From contig JAUNHQ010000001.1 of the NCBI GenBank assembly GCA_030535425.1, positions 1 to 64,000 of the forward strand: a DNA stretch of 64,000 nucleotides, read 5' to 3'. The notes beneath the pieces are model-generated. The model saw nothing but the letters and a program-made list of their open reading frames with translations, was not told the DNA's origin and searched no databases. Shown piece after piece: positions 55,056 to 64,000 of the stretch (position 1 is the first letter of the stretch; every line of letters begins with the position of its first letter). This DNA is from Pseudomonadota bacterium (GTDB taxonomy: Bacteria; Pseudomonadota; Gammaproteobacteria; Burkholderiales; Burkholderiaceae_C). Made by a program: the position numbers and the translations under genes.

Positions 55056-57518
55056 TCAGGCGCGCAGGCGCGCACCCAGCTCGGCGTGCAGGCGATCGAG
55101 CACGGCCTTGACCACAGTGTCCATGCGCTCGTCGGTCAGGGTGTCCTGGCCGCTGCCCAGCACCAGGCGCACGGCCAGGCTTTTCTCGCCCTCGGCCATG
55201 CCGGCCACGGGGGTGCCGGGTTTGGGGCGGTAGATGTCGAACAGCGTGGCCGAGCGCAGCAGCCCGCCAGCGTCGGGGTGGGTATTGGCCGCGTGGATGG
55301 TTTGCATCAGGCGGTCGTGGGTCACGCTTTCGGGCACGACCACGGCAATGTCGCGCTCGGCCAGCTGCTGGCGCGGCACGGGCTGGGCCTGGGGCAAGGG
55401 CTGGGCGGCCACGGCGTGCAGGTCGAGCTCGAACAGCACGGGGGCCTGGGGCAGCTCCCATTGCTGGCGCCAGCGCGGATGCAGCTCTCCCACGAAGCCG
55501 ATGGCCTGCCCGTGCAGGCGCACGCGCGCGCAGCGGCCAGGGTGCAGCGCGGGGTGCTGGGCCGCTTCAAACTGCACCGGGCGTGCGCCCAGCAGCGCCT
55601 CCACGTCGCCTTTGACGTCGTAAAAGTCGGCCACCGGCTGCTTGCCCTGCCAGCCCTGGCGGCTGGCAGGGCCGTAGACGATGCCGGCCACGCGCATGGG
55701 CTGGGCCACGCCGCGCACGCTGCTGTCGCCATCCTCGCTGGCGGCGTCGCGCAGGAACACGCGGCCGACTTCGAACACGCGCACGCGGTCCACCCGGCGG
55801 TCGAGGTTGCGCTTGACCACCTGCAGCAAGGAAGCCATGAGGGACGAGCGCATGACACCCATTTGACTGGCAATGGGGTTGAGCAGGCGCACGGGCTCGG
55901 GGTTGCCGGCCAGGTCGCGCTCCCAGGCTTCGTCGACGAAGCTGTAGTTGATGGTTTCCAGGTAGCCCAGCGCGGCCAGCGCGTGGCGCACGGCAAAGGG
56001 GCTGCGCTGCGTGACCGATCGCGTGCGCGGCACGATGGGGGCCTGCGGCGCGCTGTCTGGCAATTGCTGGTAGCCGATGAGGCGGGCCACTTCTTCGATC
56101 AGGTCTTCCTCGATGCGCAGATCGAAGCGGTAGGCGGGCGGTGTGACGGTGAGCACGCCTTGGCCATCGCCCTCGCCCGCGGCCACGGGCAAGGCCAGGC
56201 GCTGAAAGACTTCGGTGCATTGCGCGGCGGTCAAGGGCATGCCGATGACTTTGGCCGCGCGCGCCACGCGAAAGCGGATGGGCGCGGGCTGGGGCATGCG
56301 GGGCTGCTGGTCGTCCACGGGGCCCACGCGCGTGTCGGGTGTGCCGCAGATGTCCAGAATCAGCTGCGTGATGCGCTCGATGGCCTGCACGGTTTGCGCG
56401 GGGTCCACGCCGCGCTCGAAGCGGTGGCCCGCATCGGTGGCAAAGTTGTAGCGGCGCGAGCGGCCGGCCACCGCGTCGGGCCACCAGAAGGCCGCTTCCA
56501 CGTACACGTCGTGCGTGGCGTCGGAGACGGCGGTGGCATCGCCGCCCATGATGCCGGCCAGGGATTCGACCTCGCGCTCGTCGGCAATCACGCCCACGTG
56601 CTCATCCAGGGTGATGGTATTGCCGTTGAGCAGCTTGAGCTGCTCGCCCGCGCGGCCCCAGCGCACGTGCAGGCCGCCGGAGATTTGGGCCAGGTCAAAA
56701 ATGTGCGAGGGCTGGCCCATTTCAAACATGACGTAGTTGGAAATGTCCACCAGCGGCGCCACGCTGCGCTGGCCGCAGCGCGCCAGGCGGTCCACCATCC
56801 ATGCGGGTGTGGCCGCTTGCAGGTTCAGGTGGCGGATGACGCGACCCGAAAAGCGCCCGCACAAATCGCTGGCCTGCACCTGCACGGGCAGCGTGTCGGC
56901 CAGCGTGGCGGGCACGGGGGCCAGGCCCGCGTCCCAGGGTTTGAGCGGCGCGCCGGTCAGGGCCGAGAGCTCGCGCGCCACGCCGTACACGCTGAGCACG
57001 TGGCCCAGGTTGGGGGTGAGCTTGAGGGTGAGCACCGCATCGTCCAGGTTGAGCGCCTGGCGCAGGTTCTGCCCCACGGGCGTGTTGGCGGGCAGCTCCA
57101 GCAGGCCGCCGTGTTCGTCGCTGATGCCCAGCTCGCGCGCGGAGCACAGCATGCCCTGGCTTTCCACGCCGCGCAGCTTGCCCAGCTTGATCTTGAAGGG
57201 CTTGCCGTCTTCACCCGGCGGCAGCTCGGCCCCGACCAGCGCGCAGGGCACTTTGATGCCCGCGCGGGCATTGGGCGCGCCGCACACGATTTGCAGCAAG
57301 GCGCCCTGCCCCGCATCCACCTGGCACACGCGCAGGCGGTCGGCGTTGGGGTGCTGCTCGGCCGACTTGATTTCGGCCACGACGATCTGGGTGAAAGGCG
57401 GCGCCACGGGGCGCACGTCTTCCACCTCGAAGCCGCCCATGGTCAGCACGTCGGCCAGTTGCTCGGTGGACAAGGGCGGGTTGCAGAACTCGCGCAGCCA
57501 GGATTCGGGAAATTGCAT
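55056..57518 (-). CDS. pheT: Phenylalanyl-tRNA synthetase beta subunit PheT
   Basis: The large subunit (820 aa) of the alpha2-beta2 enzyme charging tRNA-Phe. The N-terminal [14 protein letters not shown], tRNA-binding EMAP-like domain (about 40-150), B3/B4 editing domain, B5 domain, and C-terminal FDX-ACB (anticodon-binding) domain are all present. ATG 57518 is preceded by AAGGTG. Unusually, it is separated from pheS by another gene on the same strand. Confidence 0.96.
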   Translation of the reverse strand: MQFPESWLREFCNPPLSTEQLADVLTMGGFEVEDVRPVAPPFTQIVVAEIKSAEQHPNADRLRVCQVDAGQGALLQIVCGAPNARAGIKVPCALVGAELPPGEDGKPFKIKLGKLRGVESQGMLCSARELGISDEHGGLLELPANTPVGQNLRQALNLDDAVLTLKLTPNLGHVLSVYGVARELSALTGAPLKPWDAGLAPVPATLADTLPVQVQASDLCGRFSGRVIRHLNLQAATPAWMVDRLARCGQRSVAPLVDISNYVMFEMGQPSHIFDLAQISGGLHVRWGRAGEQLKLLNGNTITLDEHVGVIADEREVESLAGIMGGDATAVSDATHDVYVEAAFWWPDAVAGRSRRYNFATDAGHRFERGVDPAQTVQAIERITQLILDICGTPDTRVGPVDDQQPRMPQPAPIRFRVARAAKVIGMPLTAAQCTEVFQRLALPVAAGEGDGQGVLTVTPPAYRFDLRIEEDLIEEVARLIGYQQLPDSAPQAPIVPRTRSVTQRSPFAVRHALAALGYLETINYSFVDEAWERDLAGNPEPVRLLNPIASQMGVMRSSLMASLLQVVKRNLDRRVDRVRVFEVGRVFLRDAASEDGDSSVRGVAQPMRVAGIVYGPASRQGWQGKQPVADFYDVKGDVEALLGARPVQFEAAQHPALHPGRCARVRLHGQAIGFVGELHPRWRQQWELPQAPVLFELDLHAVAAQPLPQAQPVPRQQLAERDIAVVVPESVTHDRLMQTIHAANTHPDAGGLLRSATLFDIYRPKPGTPVAGMAEGEKSLAVRLVLGSGQDTLTDERMDTVVKAVLDRLHAELGARLRA

Positions 57519-57533
57519 CAAAACACCTTGGTC

Positions 57534-58337
57534 TTATTCGGTTTTGCCCACCGGGTGGGCACTGGTTTTTTCAGCGCTGGCGCGGGCGATTTTTTCTTGC
57601 GCTTCGGTCTGGCGTGTCAGCAGATCCAGTTGCTGCTGCAACAGGCCATTGACCCGGCGCTGCGAGCGCCTTTGCCAGATCAGCCCGTAGGCGCCCCACA
57701 GCATGAGAATGAGGATAAAGGGCCACCAGGGGCGCAGGTCTTCGCGCCAGTCCCAGCCCGAGTCGGCGTCGCTGTGGGCGCAATCCGTGCTGTCTGCGCC
57801 ATCGGGGGAGAAGGTCTCCTCCCAATCACCGCTCATCAAATGCAGTTCCACGCGGGCATAGCGGTCGGCCGGATAGCGCGCTTGCCCATCCAGGCGCACC
57901 GCGCCTTGCAGGCCGGGGGCGAGCGACCAGTTGTACAGGCTGTCCGTCAACACGTCGACCAACTGGCCTTGGCTGTCGTAAAAGCGCGCTTGCAGCACGG
58001 GGGAAGAAAACGCCTCGTCACCCGTATTGCGCAGCATGCCCAGCACGAACAGCTGGCCCGTGTTGCCCCGCTCGGCGGGCGCAGGCAGGTAGCTGTATTC
58101 CACACCCGAAGCCTGGATGGCCGCCAGCTTGCCCTGCGGCCCTGGTGCCATGGCCCGGGCCGCATCAGAAGCGGCCGTTGCCGCAGACGCGGACACGGCA
58201 GGCAGACTGCTTTCAGACGGCTGCGCCCACAAGGCTGCGCCAGGGCTCAGCGACAAGGCCAGCAGCGCGCTGCGCATCACGTGCAGCAAGCGCACCGGGC
58301 GCATGGCAGACGTCAAGCTCATGACTTGCTTTCGCAT
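57534..58337 (-). CDS. Uncharacterised membrane-anchored protein between pheS and pheT
   Basis: A 267-aa protein: signal peptide (hydrophobic about 20-38, cleavage near ALWAQ), an Ala-rich stretch, a beta-sandwich-like domain (about 75-175; VLGMLRNTGDEAFSSPVLQARFYDSQGQLV resembles FxLYD-type domains), an acidic segment, one membrane helix (WWPFILILMLWGAYGLIW) and a short coiled cytoplasmic tail. Function unknown. It lies 12 bp after pheS and 15 bp before pheT, so it must be co-transcribed with them. The start may also be ATG 58322. Confidence 0.8.
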   Translation of the reverse strand: MRKQVMSLTSAMRPVRLLHVMRSALLALSLSPGAALWAQPSESSLPAVSASAATAASDAARAMAPGPQGKLAAIQASGVEYSYLPAPAERGNTGQLFVLGMLRNTGDEAFSSPVLQARFYDSQGQLVDVLTDSLYNWSLAPGLQGAVRLDGQARYPADRYARVELHLMSGDWEETFSPDGADSTDCAHSDADSGWDWREDLRPWWPFILILMLWGAYGLIWQRRSQRRVNGLLQQQLDLLTRQTEAQEKIARASAEKTSAHPVGKTE

Positions 58338-58349
58338 CGCTGCCAGCGC

Positions 58350-59420
58350 TCAGGCAAATTGCCGCAAGAAGCGCACGTCGCCTTCGAAGAACAGGCGCAA
58401 GTCGTTCACCCCATAGCGCAGCATGGCCAGGCGGTCGATGCCCGAGCCAAAGGCAAAGCCGATGAAGCGCTCCGGATCCAGCCCCATGTTGCGCACCACT
58501 TGCGGATGCACCTGGCCAGAGCCGGATACCTCCAGCCACTTGCCTGCCAGCGGGCCGGTCTGGAACTGGATGTCGATCTCGGCGCTGGGTTCGGTGAACG
58601 GGAAATAGCTGGGGCGAAAGCGCAGGATCAAGTCATCCGTTTCGAAAAACGCCTTGCAGAAATTCAGGTAGGTGACCTTCAGGTCCTTGAAGCTCACGTT
58701 TTCGCCCAGCCACAGCCCCTCGACCTGGTGGAACATGGGCGAGTGCGTGGCGTCGTTGTCCACGCGATAGGTGCGGCCCGGCGCGATGACGCGCACCTCG
58801 GGCACCTCGCCTTTGGCCAGCGCCGCCGCATGGCGCTTGGCATGCGCGGTGGCGTAGCGGATCTGCATGGGACTGGTGTGGGTGCGCAGGCAGTAAGGCT
58901 GCCCGTCCGCGCCCTGCATGTCCACGTAAAAGGTGTCCTGCATGGAGCGCGCGGGGTGGTTGGGCGGGTTGCCCAGGGCGGTGAAGTTGAACCAGTCGCT
59001 CTCCACCTCGGGGCCGTCGGCCACGTCAAAGCCCATGCTGCCGAAAATCTGCTCGATGCGCTCCCACGCCAGGCTGATGGGGTGCAGGCCGCCCATGCCG
59101 CGCTGGCGGCCCGGCAGGCTCACGTCCAGCGCCTCGGCGTGCAGCTGGCGCTCAAGCTCTGCGTCGGCCAGGGCCTGGCGGCGGGCATTCAGGGCCGACT
59201 CGATGGCTTGCTTGGCCTGGTTGATGGCCGCGCCGCGCGTTTTCTTTTCTTCCACGCTGAGCTGGGCCATGCCCTTCATCAGCTCGGTCACGCGGCCAGC
59301 CTTGCCCAGAAACTGCGCCTTGGCGTTTTCCAGATCGGCAGGGGCGGCGGCGCTGGCAAAAGCCTGCTCGGCACTTTGCACCAGCGCGTGCAGATCGGCG
59401 GCAAGAGAGGTGGCGGTCAT
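58350..59420 (-). CDS. pheS: Phenylalanyl-tRNA synthetase alpha subunit PheS
   Basis: Catalytic subunit (356 aa). An N-terminal coiled coil (about 1-85) for tRNA binding is followed by the class II core: [55 protein letters not shown], motif 2 [20 protein letters not shown] and motif 3 [25 protein letters not shown] 59420 gives the usual length. Confidence 0.97.
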   Translation of the reverse strand: MTATSLAADLHALVQSAEQAFASAAAPADLENAKAQFLGKAGRVTELMKGMAQLSVEEKKTRGAAINQAKQAIESALNARRQALADAELERQLHAEALDVSLPGRQRGMGGLHPISLAWERIEQIFGSMGFDVADGPEVESDWFNFTALGNPPNHPARSMQDTFYVDMQGADGQPYCLRTHTSPMQIRYATAHAKRHAAALAKGEVPEVRVIAPGRTYRVDNDATHSPMFHQVEGLWLGENVSFKDLKVTYLNFCKAFFETDDLILRFRPSYFPFTEPSAEIDIQFQTGPLAGKWLEVSGSGQVHPQVVRNMGLDPERFIGFAFGSGIDRLAMLRYGVNDLRLFFEGDVRFLRQFA

Positions 59421-59498
59421 GGCGTGAAGGAAGCAAATAATGAGGACTTGAAAATGAAAAAGGGATTGAAGCCATTGGCCCCAACCCCTTGAACCACC

Positions 59499-59531
59499 TG
59501 CGCGAGAAGCTATTTTTTCAATAGCAATTTG
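59499..59531 (+). repeat. Interspersed AT-rich repeat, copy 9 (partial)
   Basis: gcgcgagaagctattttttcaatagcaattt shows the right-hand dyad core only. It lies between rplT and pheS, inside the translation operon. Confidence 0.5.
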
Positions 59532-59547
59532 CGAGGCGGCACCGGCA

Positions 59548-59904
59548 TCACGCCAGCTTGGCCTTGGCCTGCGCGACGATACCGGCAAACGCGGCCTTGT
59601 CGTGCACGGCAATATCGGCCAGCACTTTGCGGTCCAGCGTAATGCCTGCCTTGTTCATGCCGTTGATGAACTGGCTGTAGGTCATGCCCAGCTCACGCAC
59701 GGCGGCGTTGATACGGGCAATCCACAGGCGGCGGAAATCACGCTTTTTGTTGCGGCGGTCGCGGTAGGCGTACTGACCGGCTTTCATCACCGCCTGTTTG
59801 GCGACGCGATAGACGTTCTTACGACGGCCGCGGAAGCCCTTGGCAAGGGCCAGCACTTTCTTGTGACGAGCACGGGCGGTCACACCACGTTTGACGCGAG
59901 GCAT
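59548..59904 (-). CDS. rplT: Ribosomal protein L20
   Basis: The 118-aa 50S protein that nucleates 23S rRNA folding: [53 protein letters not shown], and the C-terminal [21 protein letters not shown]. In relatives it also represses its own operon by binding the rpmI leader. Full length, 26 bp after rpmI. Confidence 0.98.
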   Translation of the reverse strand: MPRVKRGVTARARHKKVLALAKGFRGRRKNVYRVAKQAVMKAGQYAYRDRRNKKRDFRRLWIARINAAVRELGMTYSQFINGMNKAGITLDRKVLADIAVHDKAAFAGIVAQAKAKLA

Positions 59905-59930
59905 ATGTGTTCTCCTTGTCCGTCAGTGAA

Positions 59931-60134
59931 TTACAGGCCAGCGAAGGGCAGCATTTGCGCCATGTGACCCATGTTGGTCTCATGCACATTCACCGCACCG
60001 CGCAGGTGGCGTTTGTTCTTGGTGGTCTTCTTGGTCAGGATGTGACGCTTGAAGGCTTGGCCGCGCTTGACGGTGCCACCGGGACGGACGCGAAAACGCT
60101 TTTTCGCGCTGCTCTTGGTTTTCATTTTGGGCAT
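59931..60134 (-). CDS. rpmI: Ribosomal protein L35
   Basis: A 67-aa basic protein: [20 protein letters not shown] and [21 protein letters not shown] are diagnostic. The start at ATG 60134 removes a 14-codon upstream extension. It follows infC after 152 bp; that gap holds a small inverted repeat (GCGCAAA/TTTGCGC, 60171-60191). Confidence 0.98.
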   Translation of the reverse strand: MPKMKTKSSAKKRFRVRPGGTVKRGQAFKRHILTKKTTKNKRHLRGAVNVHETNMGHMAQMLPFAGL

Positions 60135-60286
60135 TTGCATGCTCCTTTTTGCATTGTGCTCGTGAGGCGTGCGCAAAAACCAAATTTGCGCCCTTGATGG
60201 CCCCGAGCCACTTGTATGGCAGGCCTTGCAGCCTGCCCGCTTGCCGGTTGCCCGGCAAATGCTTTTACCCCAGCACAGTGTGCGCT

Positions 60287-60904
60287 TTACTCCTCGCCCG
60301 CCGCCTGCGTGGCCGCCTCGGTCTGTGCGGCAGGCTTGGGCGATGCACCGCCGCCAGCTTTCTTGCGGGCCGGCGCCAGCATCATGATCATCTGGCGGCC
60401 CTCGAGCTTGGGAAACTGCTCCACCTGAATGCTGTCGGCCAGATCCTCGCGGATGCGGTTGAGCAGCGCCATGCCAAGTTCCTGGTGGGTGATTTCACGA
60501 CCACGGAAACGCAGCGTGACTTTCACCTTGTCGCCATCGCCCAGAAAGCGGCGGATGTTGCGCAGCTTGATGTTGTAGTCACCGTCGTCCGTGCCGGGAC
60601 GGAACTTGACTTCCTTGATTTCGATGACCGTCTGCTTGGCCTTGGCTTCGGCCGCGCGCTTTTGCTCCAGGTACTTGAACTTGCCGTACTCCATCAACCG
60701 GCAAACCGGCGGTGTGGCAGTGGCAACGATTTCGACCAAGTCCACATCCAGCTCGCCTGCCATGCGCAGCGCTTCTTGAATGGGGACAATGCCCAGCGGC
60801 TCGTTGTTCGGGCCGTTGAGACGAACCTCGGGGGCCATGATTTCACGGTTCAGACGATGCGCGCGCTCCTCACGTTGGCGGCGGTCACGAAAGTTGGTAG
60901 CGAT
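60287..60904 (-). CDS. infC: Translation initiation factor IF-3 (AUC start)
   Basis: A 205-aa factor that prevents subunit joining and checks start codons. The frame beginning at ATG 60838 lacks the conserved N-terminus; 22 codons upstream an ATC at 60904 gives [22 protein letters not shown], with AAGAGG about 9 bases before it. Non-canonical starts are a hallmark of infC and let IF-3 repress its own synthesis. The C-terminus has a lysine/alanine-rich tail beyond the usual end. Confidence 0.95.
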   Translation of the reverse strand: MATNFRDRRQREERAHRLNREIMAPEVRLNGPNNEPLGIVPIQEALRMAGELDVDLVEIVATATPPVCRLMEYGKFKYLEQKRAAEAKAKQTVIEIKEVKFRPGTDDGDYNIKLRNIRRFLGDGDKVKVTLRFRGREITHQELGMALLNRIREDLADSIQVEQFPKLEGRQMIMMLAPARKKAGGGASPKPAAQTEAATQAAGEE

Positions 60905-60997
60905 GGTTCAAATCCTCTTGATTGCAACGGCCATGAAAAGGGATGGCACACCCGGCGCCACCCCATTGGCTCCATACCCCGTGGCTTTCAACAAGCA

Positions 60998-62905
60998 TCA
61001 GGTTTTGGCGGCAATGTCCGCGGCAATGCGTTCGGCAAAGGCTTCGACGGACATCACGCCAAGGTCTTGATTGCCCCGGCCGCGCACCGCAACGGCGCCA
61101 GCGTCCCGCTCCTTGTCGCCCACGACGAGGATATAGGGCAGCTTTTGCAACGAATGCTCGCGTATTTTATACGTAATCTTCTCGTTACGAAGGTCGGTTT
61201 CCACCCTAAGCCCTTGATTTCGCAGCGTTTTGGCCACGCTTTGCGCATAGTCGGCCTGGGCGTCGGTAATGCCGGTCACCACCACTTGCACAGGCGCCAG
61301 CCACACGGGCATGGCGCCGGCATATTGCTCAATCAGAATGCCGATAAAACGCTCCATGCTGCCCACGATGGCACGGTGCAGCATCACGGGGCGGTGGCGC
61401 GCGCCGTCTTCACCCACGTATTCGGCATCCAGGCGCTCGGCCATGGAAAAGTCCACCTGAATGGTGCCGCATTGCCATTCGCGGCCAATGGCGTCTTTGA
61501 GGGTGTATTCCACCTTGGGGCCGTAAAAAGCGCCATCACCCGGCGCTATCTGAAACTCGCAGCCCGAAGCGCGCAGGCTTTCCATCAGGGCGTGCTCGGC
61601 CTTGTCCCAAATGGCATCGGAGCCAATGCGCTGCTCGGGCCGCGTGGCCACTTTGTAGATGATGTCGGTAAAGCCAAAGTCCTTGTACACCTTTTGCAGC
61701 AAGGCGGTATAGGCCGTGCATTCGGGCAGGATCTGATCTTCGGTGCAGAAGATGTGGCCGTCGTCCTGCGTGAAACCGCGCACGCGCATGATGCCGTGCA
61801 GACCGCCCGTGGGTTCGTTGCGGTGGCAGGCGCCAAACTCGCCATAGCGCAGAGGCAAGTCGCGGTAGCTTTTCACCCCCTGCTTGAAGATGAGAATGTG
61901 GCCCGGGCAGTTCATGGGCTTCAAGGCGTAGTCGCGCTTTTCGCTCTCGGTCACGAACATGTTGTCGCGGTACTTATCCCAGTGGCCGGTTTTCTCCCAC
62001 AGGGCCTTGTCCAGAATTTGCGGGCCTTTGACTTCCTGGTAGCCGTTGTCGCGGTATACGCGGCGCATGTACTGCTCCACTTCCTGCCACAGCGTCCAGC
62101 CCTTGGGGTGCCAGAACACGGTGCCGGGCGAATGCTCATCGATGTGGAACAAGTCCAGCTCGCGCCCCAGCTTGCGGTGGTCGCGCTTTTCGGCCTCTTC
62201 CAGCATGTGCAGGTAGTTCTTCAGCTCCTCCTTGCTGGCCCAGGCCGTGCCGTAGATGCGTTGCAGCATCTCGTTGCGATGATCGCCCCGCCAGTAGGCG
62301 CCGGCCACCTTCATCAGCTTGAAATGTTTGAGCTTGCCAGTGCTGGGCACGTGCGGGCCGCGGCACAGGTCCTCGAACGCGCCCTCGCGATACAAGGACA
62401 CGTCCTCGTTGGTGGGAATGCTGGCGATGATCTCGGCCTTGTAGTGCTCGCCCAGGCCTTTGAAGTACTGCACCGCCTCATCGCGCGGCAGCACGCGGCG
62501 CACCACGGGCTCGTCCTTGGCGGCCAGCTCGCTCATTTTTTTCTCGATGGCGGCCAGATCCTCGGGGGTAAAGGGCCGCTTGTAGCTGAAGTCGTAATAA
62601 AAGCCGTTGTCGATGACCGGGCCAATGGTGACTTGCGCCTCGGGAAACAGCTCCTTGACGGCATAGGCCAGCAAGTGGGCGGTGGAGTGGCGAATCATCT
62701 CCAGCCCCTCGGCGTCCTTGGCGGTGACGATGGCCAGGGGCGCGTCGCGCTCGATCAGGTAGCTGGTGTCCACCAGCTTGCCGTCCACCTTGCCGCCCAG
62801 GGCCGCCTTGGCCAGGCCGGCGCCAATGGATTCGGCCACCTGGGCCACCGTCACGGGGCCGTCAAACTGGCGCTGCGAACCGTCAGGAAGCGTGATTTGA
62901 ACCAT
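60998..62905 (-). CDS. thrS: Threonyl-tRNA synthetase ThrS
   Basis: Charges tRNA-Thr, 635 aa. TGS domain (1-62), N2 editing domain with [16 protein letters not shown] and Cys/His residues, class II core ([31 protein letters not shown]), and the C-terminal anticodon-binding domain. ATG 62905 ([14 protein letters not shown]) is chosen; the frame is open 34 codons further but that part has no similarity. It leads the thrS-infC-rpmI-rplT-pheS operon. Confidence 0.97.
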   Translation of the reverse strand: MVQITLPDGSQRQFDGPVTVAQVAESIGAGLAKAALGGKVDGKLVDTSYLIERDAPLAIVTAKDAEGLEMIRHSTAHLLAYAVKELFPEAQVTIGPVIDNGFYYDFSYKRPFTPEDLAAIEKKMSELAAKDEPVVRRVLPRDEAVQYFKGLGEHYKAEIIASIPTNEDVSLYREGAFEDLCRGPHVPSTGKLKHFKLMKVAGAYWRGDHRNEMLQRIYGTAWASKEELKNYLHMLEEAEKRDHRKLGRELDLFHIDEHSPGTVFWHPKGWTLWQEVEQYMRRVYRDNGYQEVKGPQILDKALWEKTGHWDKYRDNMFVTESEKRDYALKPMNCPGHILIFKQGVKSYRDLPLRYGEFGACHRNEPTGGLHGIMRVRGFTQDDGHIFCTEDQILPECTAYTALLQKVYKDFGFTDIIYKVATRPEQRIGSDAIWDKAEHALMESLRASGCEFQIAPGDGAFYGPKVEYTLKDAIGREWQCGTIQVDFSMAERLDAEYVGEDGARHRPVMLHRAIVGSMERFIGILIEQYAGAMPVWLAPVQVVVTGITDAQADYAQSVAKTLRNQGLRVETDLRNEKITYKIREHSLQKLPYILVVGDKERDAGAVAVRGRGNQDLGVMSVEAFAERIAADIAAKT

Positions 62906-62963
62906 TGTGAACCTCAAGATGTGTTTGCTTGCATGAAGAGCAAAAAAGCGAAAGCACAACAAA

Positions 62964-62987
62964 AAAGCGCGGATCAGGCCGCGCTTT
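62964..62987 (-). terminator. Terminator-like hairpin in the thrS leader
   Basis: AAAGCGCGG/CCGCGCTTT, 9-bp stem with a 6-nt loop; on the minus strand a TTTTTTG run follows. It is 59 bp upstream of thrS and could be an attenuator or the end of an upstream transcript. The rest of the 288-bp gap has a 10-bp hairpin at 63140-63162 (GCATGCAGCC and complement) near the puuD-like stop and no gene. Confidence 0.65.
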
Positions 62988-63193
62988 CCATATGTTTTCA
63001 ATAGCACCCTACGCTAGGGAAGCCGGTACAACACCGCAACTGGCCTCAGGACAAACCTTTGGCAAAGCGAGTTCGAACTGCCATCACCCGTATGTGCCTT
63101 TCTTGCTTTTGTACTTTTTCTACAAAAGGTTGAATGCGCGCATGCAGCCCACGGCTGCATGCTGTCGAGTGCTTGATTCTAACCCTTCACACA

Positions 63194-64000
63194 TCAGCGA
63201 GCGACCTGGCCTGCGCCGCGCGCCTCGAACCAGCGCGCCACCAGCGCCCGCTCGGCCTCGGTCATCTGCGTGCTGTTGGACAAGGGCATGATGCGGCTGA
63301 CCACCACCTGCTGGTAAATCTGCTGCGCGTTTTGCTCCACCAGGGCTTGTGAGTCCAGACGCAGGTTTTTCATCTGCACCGCCGCGCCGTGGCAGGTGAC
63401 GCAGCGCTGCTCGATCACCGGGCGCAGGGCGGCGTAGTCGGCCACGGCAGGGGCTGGGGCCGCAGCGGCCACGGGCGCGGGCGCCGGGCGCAGCCACAGC
63501 ATCAGGCCCAGCAGCATCACCACACCGGCGGCCGCATAAGGCCAGGGGTTGGCCGCGCGGCCGTGGTGCCAGCCGTGGCGCTGCACGAAGAACTGGCGGA
63601 TCAGCGCCCCAGCCAGCATCAGCACAAACAGCACCAGCCAGCGCTGCGGGTGGCTGTAGAGAAAGCTGTAGTGGTTGCTGAGCATGGCAATGAGCACCGG
63701 CAGCGTGAAATAGGTGTTGTGCACGCTGCGCTGCTTGCCGCGCTTGCCGTGAATGGCCAGCGCCTCGGGGTCATAGGGCTGGCCGCTGGTCATGGCCGCC
63801 ACCACCTTGCGCTGCCCTGGAATGATCCAGAAGAACACATTGGCGCTCATGGCCGTGGCCAGCATGGCGCCCACGATCAAAAACGCCGCGCGGCCCGCAA
63901 ACAGCTGCGTGGCCAGCCAGCAGGCCAGCGCCACCACCCCCAGCAGCAGCACCGCCACAATGCGCTCGCCCTGGGGCCTGAAGCCAAACACGCGGCAAAT
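63194..64000 (-). CDS. Urate hydroxylase PuuD-like protein, cut by the window edge
   Basis: The C-terminal 268 residues of a membrane protein; the 5' end is outside the window. It shows several membrane helices, FFWIIPGQRKVVAAMTSGQPYDPEALAIHGKRGKQRSVHNTYFTLPVLIAMLSNHYSF, and a C-terminal cytochrome c domain with CVTCH, a combination I recall from PuuD, the cytochrome-linked urate hydroxylase. No other purine catabolism genes are visible, so the substrate is inferred only from family resemblance. Confidence 0.8.
   Translation of the reverse strand: MCRVFGFRPQGERIVAVLLLGVVALACWLATQLFAGRAAFLIVGAMLATAMSANVFFWIIPGQRKVVAAMTSGQPYDPEALAIHGKRGKQRSVHNTYFTLPVLIAMLSNHYSFLYSHPQRWLVLFVLMLAGALIRQFFVQRHGWHHGRAANPWPYAAAGVVMLLGLMLWLRPAPAPVAAAAPAPAVADYAALRPVIEQRCVTCHGAAVQMKNLRLDSQALVEQNAQQIYQQVVVSRIMPLSNSTQMTEAERALVARWFEARGAGQVAR

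Noticed and set aside
55011..59492. A 1493-codon open frame on the plus strand opposite pheT and pheS
   Set aside because: It mirrors the codon-position GC bias of the genes below, has no known domain, and the minus-strand proteins are unmistakable. Long antisense frames are common at this GC content.
60149..63004. A 951-codon plus-strand frame over infC and thrS
   Set aside because: Same reason: shadow of conserved translation genes, no domain features.

Overview
The window looks like the chromosome of a GC-rich betaproteobacterium of the Burkholderiales, most like Comamonadaceae. Evidence is the order thrS-infC-rpmI-rplT-pheS-pheT-ihfA-merR, the surE-pcm-nlpD-rlmD block, a red-type (form IC) RuBisCO operon with divergent cbbR, and a family of short AT-rich intergenic repeats. 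The organism cannot be named from the sequence. The gene content points to a methylotroph that oxidises methanol with a lanthanide-type PQQ enzyme and fixes the carbon through the Calvin cycle.  Layout. 0.3-7.3 kb: housekeeping and signalling genes (DUF2322, uppP, a 2TM protein, a glutathione S-transferase, a hydrolase, a LytS/LytR-type pair flanking a retropepsin-like protease, a GNAT). 7.3-10.5 kb: pqqABCDE on the minus strand. 10.6-16.9 kb: a proline-iminopeptidase-like hydrolase and the ABC-transporter/beta-propeller module associated with PQQ alcohol dehydrogenases. 17.2-28.0 kb: cbbLSXY-rpe-cbbFPTZA, with cbbR divergent, then ppc. 32.4-41.7 kb: xoxF-xoxG-xoxJ, two uncharacterised secreted proteins, a SoxYZ-like carrier, a beta-propeller, an MxaD-like protein, a metallo-beta-lactamase-fold protein that has lost its zinc ligands, and glutathione-dependent formaldehyde dehydrogenase behind a FrmR/RcnR-like operator. 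41.9-46.0 kb: rlmD, nlpD, pcm, surE. 47.7-53.9 kb: a compact integrated mobilizable element. 54.0-63 kb: merR, ihfA, pheT, an inserted unknown gene, pheS, rplT, rpmI, infC, thrS. The right edge cuts a puuD-like gene.  How it fits together. PqqA-E make the cofactor; XoxF oxidises methanol in the periplasm and passes electrons to cytochrome XoxG. The ABC and SoxYZ-like/propeller proteins are the accessory set usually found with such enzymes. Formaldehyde that reaches the cytoplasm is handled by the class III alcohol dehydrogenase, and CO2 from complete oxidation can be refixed by the cbb operon.  The least ordinary part is the 6.2-kb element inserted at the 3' end of tRNA-Pro(GGG). It is bounded by an 18-bp direct repeat and encodes a tyrosine integrase, an AlpA-like regulator, a MobV relaxase, a 93-aa protein and an unusually long rolling-circle Rep. 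A perfect promoter-terminator pair antisense to the rep leader, and hairpins over the ribosome binding sites of both rep and int, suggest that plasmid-style RNA control has been kept in an integrated element.
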